Of a stretch of 11,025 nt of DNA, positions 6,138 to 11,025 are shown piece after piece. The stretch covers positions 1 through 11,025 of the forward strand of contig JAJXXB010000277.1 in assembly GCA_021781315.1 (NCBI GenBank), written 5' to 3'. Numbering within the stretch: the stretch's first letter is position 1; every line of letters begins with the position of its first letter. The notes under the pieces are model-generated. The model was given only the letters and a program-made list of their open reading frames with translations. It had not been told where the DNA came from and did no database searches. The position numbers and the translations under genes were made by a program. The DNA is from Actinomycetes bacterium (lineage in GTDB: Bacteria > Actinomycetota > Acidimicrobiia > Acidimicrobiales > RAAP-2).

Positions 6138-7481
6138 ATGGCAACCGACCGCACCCACTTGACCAGCCAGGAGAGAGAGAAGTCCTCCGTCTTTCACTCC
6201 TGGTCCGCCCAGTCGACGTTGAATCCGTTGATGGTCGCACACGCCTCGGGCGTCTACGTGACCGCCGAGGACGGCACGCAGTACCTCGACTTCTCCTCCC
6301 AGCTCGTGAACACCAACATCGGCCACCAGCACCCGGCGGTGGTGGCCGCCATCCAGGAGCAGGCGGCGACGCTGTGTACGATCGCGCCCCAGCACGGCTA
6401 CGCGAGCCGCTACCGCGCGGCCGAACTGATCTTGGACCACTCCTTCGAGGGTGCCGCCAAGGTCTTCTTCACCAACGGCGGCACCGAGGCCGTCGAGCAC
6501 GCCGTGCGCATGGCTCGCCTGCACACGGGGCGCCACAAGGTCCTCGCCCAGTACCGCAGCTACCACGGCGCCACGTCCACCTCGATCAACCTGACCGGCG
6601 ACCCGCGGCGCTGGCCCAACGACGACGCCACGGCCGGCGTCGTGCACTTCTTCGGACCCTTCTTGTACCGCTCACACTTTCACGCGACCACCGAGGCCGA
6701 AGAGCGCGACCGCGCGCTCGAGAACCTGGAGGCGACGATCGCCTTCGAGGGTCCCTCGACGATCGCGGCGATCATCCTGGAGACGGTGCCCGGCACCGCC
6801 GGCATCATGGTGCCGCCGGCCGGATTCCTCGCCGGCGTGCGCGAGATCTGCGACCGTTACGGCATCGTCTACATCGCCGATGAGGTCATGGCCGGCTTTG
6901 GCCGCACCGGCGAGTGGTTCGCCTACCAGGCCCACGGCGTGACGCCCGACCTCGTCACTTTCGCCAAAGGCGTGAACTCGGGCTACGTGCCCCTGGGAGG
7001 GGTCGTGATCAACGAGGCCATCGCCGCCACGTTCAACGACCGCGTCTACCCCGGCGGGCTGACCTACTCGGGCCACCCGCTGGCCTGCGCGGCGGCGGTG
7101 GCGACCATCGAGGCCTTCGAACAGGAGAGCATCGTCGAGAACGCCAAGCGCATCGGCGACGAAGTTTTGCGCCCGGGCCTGCTCGAGCTCGCCGCGAAGC
7201 ACCGGGTCATCGGTGAGGTTCGAGGCCTCGGGGTCTTCTTCGCCCTCGAGCTCGTGAGCGACCGCGCGACCAAGGAGCCCCTCGCCCCCTACGGATCGAG
7301 CTCGCCGGCGATGAACGAGATCATCGCGGCCGCGCGCGCCGAGAAACTCCTCATCTTCACCAACTTCAACCGCATCCACGTGGTGCCGCCGTGCACCATC
7401 ACCGACGAGGAGGCCCGCGACGGACTCGCGCGACTCGACCGCGCGCTCGCCGTCGCCGCCCCCCACTACCGCGGATCGTGA
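6138..7481 (+). CDS. Class III PLP-dependent aminotransferase
   Basis: A fold-type I aminotransferase of 447 residues that moves an amino group to an alpha-keto acid using pyridoxal phosphate in the cytoplasm. Seen in the protein: the phosphate-binding FTNGGTEA (about 111-118), the ring-stacking YH of SYHG (142-143), the PLP-nitrogen Asp in IADEVMAGFGRTG (Asp248) and the PLP lysine in FAKG (Lys277). The N-terminal stretch SVFHSWSAQ followed by LDFSSQLVNTNIGHQHP is the pattern of actinobacterial proteins often annotated as taurine or omega-amino-acid transaminases. That substrate assignment is only by resemblance. The start ATG 6138 has AAAAGGA 7 nt upstream. The stop overlaps the start of a hotdog thioesterase gene (GTGA), so the two are co-translated. 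Length and motifs are complete. Confidence 0.94.
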   Translation: MATDRTHLTSQEREKSSVFHSWSAQSTLNPLMVAHASGVYVTAEDGTQYLDFSSQLVNTNIGHQHPAVVAAIQEQAATLCTIAPQHGYASRYRAAELILDHSFEGAAKVFFTNGGTEAVEHAVRMARLHTGRHKVLAQYRSYHGATSTSINLTGDPRRWPNDDATAGVVHFFGPFLYRSHFHATTEAEERDRALENLEATIAFEGPSTIAAIILETVPGTAGIMVPPAGFLAGVREICDRYGIVYIADEVMAGFGRTGEWFAYQAHGVTPDLVTFAKGVNSGYVPLGGVVINEAIAATFNDRVYPGGLTYSGHPLACAAAVATIEAFEQESIVENAKRIGDEVLRPGLLELAAKHRVIGEVRGLGVFFALELVSDRATKEPLAPYGSSSPAMNEIIAAARAEKLLIFTNFNRIHVVPPCTITDEEARDGLARLDRALAVAAPHYRGS

Positions 7482-8122
7482 CCGAGGACCGTCGCGCCCT
7501 CGTTGCGGCGCAGTTGCGCGAACTCGGTCACGAGTTCGTGGCCCACAACCTCTCCGACGCCACGCTCGACGCGCTCGAAAGCGCCGTGCAGATCCTCCTG
7601 CCCCTGGTGCGCGAGGAGCCGATCCGAGAATGGGTGCCGAGAATCGATCTCGCCGAGCGCGTCGAACTGCCCATCCCCGACGAGGCGGCCGCGAGCGCCA
7701 GCCTGGCCTTCGCCCACTCGCTGGTCGCGGGCGGATCCAACCCGATGGGACTGGGCGCCAAACTCTGGCGCGAAGGCGACATCGCGGCGATGCGCGTGAC
7801 GTTGGGCCGGGCCTTCGAAGGCGCCCCGGGCCGCTCGCACGGCGGCGTCATCGCCTCGCTCGCCGACGAGACGATGGGTCTCGCCGCCTCGATGAACGGA
7901 GCCTTCGGCCTGACAGCCAACCTCTCGATTACCTATCGCGCCGCGGCGCCACTCAACGAACCGATCACCGCGCGCGGCTGGATCGCTTCGCGAGACGGAC
8001 GCAAGGTCCATCTGGCGGCCTCGGTCACCTCCGGCGACCTGTTAATCGCCGAGGCCACGGCGCTCTTCATCACGATCGAGCCCGAATCCCTGCGCGAGAG
8101 TGGCCGTCGAGCGGACGTTTGA
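7478..8122 (+). CDS. Hotdog-fold (PaaI/4HBT-type) acyl-CoA thioesterase
   Basis: A likely hydrolase of acyl-CoA thioesters, 214 residues. The hotdog domain occupies about residues 105-200 and carries the PaaI-type motif RSHGGVIASLADETMG, with His121, Gly122-Gly123 and Asp130 in the usual active-site positions, followed by the strands ANLSITYRAAAPL and ALFITI. About 100 residues of mainly helical N-terminal sequence precede it, longer than a minimal PaaI protein. The start is GTG 7478, which shares GTGA with the aminotransferase stop. No separate ribosome site is visible, so translational coupling is likely. In-frame sequence upstream of this start is arginine-rich out-of-frame shadow. The context suggests it acts in the same pathway as the aminotransferase, but the acyl substrate is unknown. 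Confidence 0.88.
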   Translation: MTEDRRALVAAQLRELGHEFVAHNLSDATLDALESAVQILLPLVREEPIREWVPRIDLAERVELPIPDEAAASASLAFAHSLVAGGSNPMGLGAKLWREGDIAAMRVTLGRAFEGAPGRSHGGVIASLADETMGLAASMNGAFGLTANLSITYRAAAPLNEPITARGWIASRDGRKVHLAASVTSGDLLIAEATALFITIEPESLRESGRRADV

Positions 8123-8145
8123 ACGAATTTCACCCTCGGTAGGAT
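8119..8145 (+). promoter_or_regulatory. Promoter of the pirin gene, probably leaderless
   Basis: TTGAAC (8119-8124) and TAGGAT (8140-8145) are separated by 15 nt, and the -35 box overlaps the stop codon of the thioesterase gene. Only 6 nt lie between the -10 box and ATG 8152, so the transcript should begin at or within a base of the A of ATG. No purine-rich ribosome site is positioned for this ATG other than the -10 box itself. Confidence 0.55.
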
Positions 8146-8151
8146 CACCTC

Positions 8152-9108
8152 ATGCCCGCCGTGACCGTTGACAATCCGCTCGAACTGCCCCGCGTCGTCG
8201 TGCCCCTCGCGGGCGACCGACCGCGACGCGTCAAGTCCATCACGACCGCCCCGCGCGGCCTCGAGGGTGAGGGCTTTCCCGTGCGGCGCGCCTTCGCCGG
8301 CGTGGACCTCGCGGACCTCGACCCCTTCGTGCACATGGACCAGATGGGCGAGGTCGACTACGGACCTGGCGAACCCAAGGGCACCCCGTGGCACCCGCAC
8401 CGCGGGTTCGAAACGGTCACCTACATGATCGAAGGCACGTTCTTGCATCAGGACTCCATCGGCGGCGGCGGCGTGATTCAAAACGGCGCCACTCAGTGGA
8501 TGACGGCCGGCGCGGGAATACTTCACATCGAGCGTCCGCCGGACGCCCTGATCGACTCGGGTGGGCTCTTCCACGGCATCCAGCTCTGGGTGAACCTGCC
8601 GGCGAAGCTCAAGATGACGAACCCGCGCTACCAGGACATCGAGGCCGGCGCGGTGACACTTCTCACCAACGAGGCCGGCGACGCGATCATTCGCGTCATC
8701 GCGGGATCGCTCGGCGACGCGGGGGGACCGGGCAGCACGCACACGCCGATCTCGATCGTGCACGCCTCACTGATGCCCGGCGCCCAACTGGCCCTGCCCT
8801 GGCCCGCGGGCTACAACGCGCTGACCTACGTGCTGGCCGGCCAGGGCAGCGTCGGCCTCGACCGTCACGCCATTGGCGAGGGCCAGATGGCCGTGCACGT
8901 CGACGGCGACTACGTCGTGCTCGCCGCCAACGAGACCCAGGACTCGCGCACCCAGGCCTTCGAGGTCCTGATCCTCGGCGGCGAACCGATCCGCGAGCCC
9001 GTCGCCGCCTACGGCCCCTTCGTGATGAACACGCGCGCCGAACTCCAGCAGGCCTTCGACGACTTCCAGGCCGGTCGACTGGGACAGATCCCGGCCGATC
9101 ACATCTAG
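8152..9108 (+). CDS. Pirin family protein (cupin fold)
   Basis: A two-cupin metal-binding protein of 318 residues. The N-terminal cupin shows the pirin signature PFVHMDQMGEVDY, then WHPHRGFETVTYMIEG, QWMTAGAGILHIE and LWVNLPAKLKM. The four metal ligands of pirins map to His81, His83, His125 and Glu127, with almost the same spacing as in human pirin (56, 58, 101, 103), so an iron-bound site is expected. Known bacterial pirins act as quercetin 2,3-dioxygenase-like enzymes or as redox-linked regulators that bind partner proteins, and which applies here cannot be told. The ATG fits a leaderless start 6 nt after a TAGGAT box. It follows the thioesterase gene by 29 nt and may also be read through from it. 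Its stop shares CTAG with the convergent thioesterase gene. Confidence 0.94.
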   Translation: MPAVTVDNPLELPRVVVPLAGDRPRRVKSITTAPRGLEGEGFPVRRAFAGVDLADLDPFVHMDQMGEVDYGPGEPKGTPWHPHRGFETVTYMIEGTFLHQDSIGGGGVIQNGATQWMTAGAGILHIERPPDALIDSGGLFHGIQLWVNLPAKLKMTNPRYQDIEAGAVTLLTNEAGDAIIRVIAGSLGDAGGPGSTHTPISIVHASLMPGAQLALPWPAGYNALTYVLAGQGSVGLDRHAIGEGQMAVHVDGDYVVLAANETQDSRTQAFEVLILGGEPIREPVAAYGPFVMNTRAELQQAFDDFQAGRLGQIPADHI

Positions 9109-9536
9109 CTCGAGGGGGACTGCGCCTCGCGGTGCACGAGGAAGGTGCCCGTCGCGCGGCTCACCATCTCGCGCTGGGCGTTCGTGATCGTGGCCTCGGC
9201 GAAGGCCACCTGGCGCGCGAGGCGCACCACCTCACCGCGCACCGCGTAGGTCTCGCCGCGCGCGGCCGGGCGCATCAGTTCGGTGGCGATCTCGATCGTC
9301 GAGTTCGTCCGATCCCGGCCCTCGAGCGCCGCGTTGATCGCGAAGTTCATGGCGGCGTCCAGTAGCACCGCGTGCACCCCGGCCTGAACCGTGCCGTGGG
9401 GGTTGCAGGCGAGTGCGGCCGGTGAGAAGGTCCCCTCGACCCAGCCCAGGTCCTCGCCGTCCACGCCGTAGGTCGCGAAGTCGCCACCCAGCTCGCCGAT
9501 GATTCTCATGCCGCCGTCGCCCAGCCAGCGGTCCAT
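9105..9536 (-). CDS. Hotdog-fold PaaI-type thioesterase, short form
   Basis: A second probable acyl-CoA thioesterase, 143 residues, the normal length of a single-domain PaaI protein. The core motif reads NPHGTVQAGVHAVLLDAAMN: Asn45 and Asp60 are in place, but the usual HGG is QAG (residues 51-53), a variation seen in some PaaI-like groups. It is followed by the strands TIEIATELMRPAARG and VAFAEATITNAQ, typical of the fold. I use ATG 9536-9534. A purine-rich GGGAGAA lies upstream but is rather far away (about 9-11 nt). An in-frame GTG at 9554-9552 (six residues longer) would suit a leaderless start, because a TATCGT box (9567-9562) ends 7 nt before it. The gene is divergent from the thiolase, so a joint role in acyl-CoA breakdown is reasonable but inferred. 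Confidence 0.87.
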   Translation of the reverse strand: MDRWLGDGGMRIIGELGGDFATYGVDGEDLGWVEGTFSPAALACNPHGTVQAGVHAVLLDAAMNFAINAALEGRDRTNSTIEIATELMRPAARGETYAVRGEVVRLARQVAFAEATITNAQREMVSRATGTFLVHREAQSPSS

Positions 9537-9561
9537 GTTGCGCCGTTCTCCCACGGAGCCG

Positions 9562-9567
9562 ACGATA
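9562..9567 (-). promoter_or_regulatory. Candidate -10 box for the short thioesterase gene
   Basis: TATCGT on the minus strand fits TAnnnT. Transcription would begin near 9555, right at the alternative GTG start (9554). No good -35 box was found. It lies 13 nt from the thiolase -10 box on the other strand, so the two promoters overlap. Confidence 0.35.
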
Positions 9568-9580
9568 GTGCGACCCCGTC

Positions 9581-9608
9581 TAGGCTTCGCTCGACACCAG
9601 TCGAAAGG
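9581..9608 (+). promoter_or_regulatory. Thiolase -10 box and ribosome site
   Basis: TAGGCT (9581-9586) fits the actinobacterial -10 pattern and predicts transcription from about 9593. GAAAGG (9603-9608) is a ribosome site 7 nt before ATG 9616. This fixes the thiolase start and excludes the open frame that continues upstream across the divergent gene. No clear -35 box is seen. Confidence 0.5.
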
Positions 9609-9615
9609 CACGAAC

Positions 9616-10794
9616 ATGCAAGACGCGGTCATCGTCGACGCCCTGCGAACCCCCGGCGGCAAGCGCAACGGCAAACTCCGCAACTGGCACGCGGTGGACC
9701 TCGCGAGCGAGGCCCTGCGCGCTCTACAGACCCGTAACGACCTCGACCCCGCACTCGTCGACGACGTGATCATGGGCTGCGTCTCCCAGACGGGTGAGCA
9801 GGCCTTCAACGTCGGACGCAACGCGGTGCTCGCCGCCGGTTGGCCGGAGTCGGTGCCGGCGACGACGATCGACCGCCAGTGCGGCTCGTCCCAGCAGGCA
9901 CTGCACTTCGCGGCCCAGGGCGTGATGTCGGGCGCCTACGACGTCGTCGTCGCGGCCGGCGTCGAAGTGATGACGCGGGTTCCCATGGGCTCGTCCATCG
10001 GCAAGGACTCGGGCTTTCCCTTCGGGCCGCGCGTCGCCGAGCGCTACGCCCCCGTGGGCGGGCTGCGCAACCAGGGCATCGGCGCCGAGATGATCGCCGA
10101 GCAGTGGGGCATCACCCGCGAGCAGCTCGACGCCTTCAGCGTCGAGAGCCACCGGCGCGCCGCGCGCGCCACGGCCGAGGGACGTTTCGAGCGCGAGATC
10201 GTCCCGATCGCCGTGCGCGACGACGAGGGTCGCGCAACCGAGGAGATCATGACCGCCGACGAGGGTATCCGCCCGGACTCCTCCATCGAAGCGCTCGCCA
10301 ACTTAAAGCCCGCCTTCCAAGAGGGCGGCAAGGTCACCGCGGGCAACTCCTCACAGATCACCGACGGCGCGTCGGCCGTCCTCGTCATGTCGGCGCAGCG
10401 CGCGGCCGAACTCGGCTACACGCCGCGGGCGCGCTTCCACTCCTTCGCCCTCGCCGGCGTCGACCCCGTGACGATGCTGACCGGACCGATCCCGGCCACC
10501 CAGAAGATCCTCGCCCGTTCCGGACTGAGTCTGGATGACATCGACCTGGTCGAGATCAACGAGGCCTTCGCCTCGGTGGTGCTCGCCTGGCAGAAGGAAC
10601 TCGGCGCCGACCTGTCCAAGGTGAACGTGAACGGCGGGGCGATCGCGCTCGGACACCCCCTGGGGGCGTCGGGCGCCAAGCTGGCGGCGACCCTGCTTAA
10701 CGAGCTCGAGCGCACCCAGGGTCGCTACGGACTGCTCACCATGTGCGAGGGCGGCGGGCTCGCCAACGCCACCGTCATCGAGCGACTGGGCTAA
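9616..10794 (+). CDS. Thiolase, acetyl-CoA C-acetyltransferase type
   Basis: A thiolase of 392 residues, the standard length. It catalyses reversible exchange between acetyl-CoA and 3-oxoacyl-CoA, either joining two acetyl-CoA or cleaving beta-oxidation products. All catalytic parts are visible: the nucleophile Cys89 in IDRQCGSSQQA, Asn315 in NEAF, His347 in GGAIALGHPLGASG, and the acid/base Cys377 in CEGGG. Their positions are within one residue of the well-studied Zoogloea enzyme. The start VIVDALRTPGG follows ATG 9616, which has GAAAGG 7 nt upstream. The adjacent divergent thioesterase and the acyl-CoA context favour a degradative role, but biosynthetic and degradative thiolases cannot be separated on sequence motifs alone. 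Its TAA is directly abutted by the stop of the convergent crgA gene. Confidence 0.96.
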   Translation: MQDAVIVDALRTPGGKRNGKLRNWHAVDLASEALRALQTRNDLDPALVDDVIMGCVSQTGEQAFNVGRNAVLAAGWPESVPATTIDRQCGSSQQALHFAAQGVMSGAYDVVVAAGVEVMTRVPMGSSIGKDSGFPFGPRVAERYAPVGGLRNQGIGAEMIAEQWGITREQLDAFSVESHRRAARATAEGRFEREIVPIAVRDDEGRATEEIMTADEGIRPDSSIEALANLKPAFQEGGKVTAGNSSQITDGASAVLVMSAQRAAELGYTPRARFHSFALAGVDPVTMLTGPIPATQKILARSGLSLDDIDLVEINEAFASVVLAWQKELGADLSKVNVNGGAIALGHPLGASGAKLAATLLNELERTQGRYGLLTMCEGGGLANATVIERLG

Positions 10795-11025
10795 TCAGCG
10801 ATACCGGGTGGCGAGGAAGAACGCCGCGAACATCGCGACGAGTCCCAGGACGAGGTACCACGAGGAGACCGCGCCGGGCAGCACCGACAGGTAGTTCAGC
10901 GTGATCACGATCAGGCCGAACAGCAAGAGGTCGACGAGCATCCACGGATACCACAGCGGACTGTGGTTGGATTCGGGCGGGCGCGGGGCGGTGTAGCGGC
11001 CACTGCGCTCGGGCGCGGTGTAGCG
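10795..11025 (-). CDS. crgA: Cell division protein CrgA, 3' part
   Basis: The minus-strand frame is open from the right edge to TGA at 10797-10795, giving 76 visible C-terminal residues. They show the CrgA plan: a charged cytoplasmic segment with RYTAP motifs, SPLWYPWMLVDLLLFG starting membrane segment 1, NYLSVLPG as the short external loop, and a second segment WYLVLGLVAMFAAFFLA closing with ATRYR at the very end. CrgA is a small two-segment membrane protein confined to Actinobacteria that binds FtsZ and septal proteins and helps place and assemble the division and elongation machinery. The N-terminus is outside the window. The RYTAP motif occurs twice with a nine-residue period. The gene ends exactly where the thiolase gene ends. 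In many actinobacteria crgA lies near the origin beside pknB genes, which cannot be tested here. Confidence 0.85.
   Translation of the reverse strand, partial: RYTAPERSGRYTAPRPPESNHSPLWYPWMLVDLLLFGLIVITLNYLSVLPGAVSSWYLVLGLVAMFAAFFLATRYR
10988..11025 (-). repeat. 27-bp-period direct repeat within crgA
   Basis: GCGGTGTAGCG occurs at 10988-10998 and again at 11015-11025. The 27-nt period keeps the frame and encodes two RYTAP motifs in RYTAPERSGRYTAP. More copies may exist beyond the window edge. Confidence 0.7.

Noticed and set aside
6027..6647. Upstream in-frame extension of the two-domain DUF4232 gene into the aminotransferase gene
   Set aside because: The extension is antisense to a well-defined aminotransferase. 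The signal peptide, ribosome site and promoter all place the start at 6026.
7502..7518. Two GTTGCG words just inside the first thioesterase gene as an operator
   Set aside because: They are direct rather than inverted, lie within conserved coding sequence, and this gene has no promoter of its own because it is translationally coupled to the aminotransferase.
9499..9615. Longer thiolase start at 9499
   Set aside because: It would add 39 residues that overlap the divergent thioesterase start. The thiolase fold begins at the ATG at 9616, which has a ribosome site.
1..11025. Defence island, mobile element, CRISPR array or biosynthetic gene cluster
   Set aside because: There are no transposase, integrase, nuclease, Cas, repeat-spacer or synthase-type modules. 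Composition looks even across the window and all complete genes fall into common transport, regulatory, envelope or acyl-CoA families.

Overview
The window is very GC-rich DNA from what is almost certainly an actinobacterium. The strongest lineage marker is the partial gene at the right edge, which encodes the actinobacterial cell-division protein CrgA with a doubled RYTAP motif. Two secreted DUF4232-type proteins, TAnnnT-type -10 boxes, GTG starts and one apparently leaderless gene agree with this. An Acidimicrobiia-like lineage is my inference and cannot be proven from one window. Coding density is extreme. There are 11 complete genes and 2 partial ones, no gene-free stretch exceeds about 220 bases, and I saw no tRNA, rRNA, IS element, CRISPR array or phage gene.

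Layout, left to right. (1) The 3' end of an SRPBCC-fold protein (+) converges on a TetR-family repressor gene (-). (2) The repressor is divergent from a two-gene ABC exporter operon (ATPase plus ABC-2 permease, overlapping by 17 nt). The shared intergenic region carries two copies of a GCAAC-N4-GTTGC palindrome placed on a good minus-strand promoter, so an autoregulated repressor/exporter switch is likely. (3) A DHA2-type MFS drug exporter (+) lies between two minus-strand genes for secreted DUF4232-like proteins. One protein has a single four-cysteine domain and the other has two tandem copies. (4) A divergent promoter region leads into a class III PLP aminotransferase and a hotdog thioesterase, joined by a GTGA stop/start overlap. 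(5) An apparently leaderless pirin gene follows. (6) A second hotdog thioesterase (-) is divergent from an acetyl-CoA acetyltransferase-type thiolase (+). (7) The thiolase ends exactly where the convergent crgA gene ends.

How the parts may work together: the left half looks like envelope and efflux functions (repressor-controlled ABC exporter, MFS exporter, secreted proteins). The right half looks like small-molecule and acyl-CoA catabolism (aminotransferase, two thioesterases, thiolase, pirin). These are mostly familiar families and I do not see a clear novel defence or mobile system. The least expected signals are the TetR operator arrangement, a GTTGCG half-site that recurs in every divergent intergenic region, the three-copy four-cysteine domain family flanking the MFS gene, and four convergent gene pairs whose stop codons abut or share CTAG.
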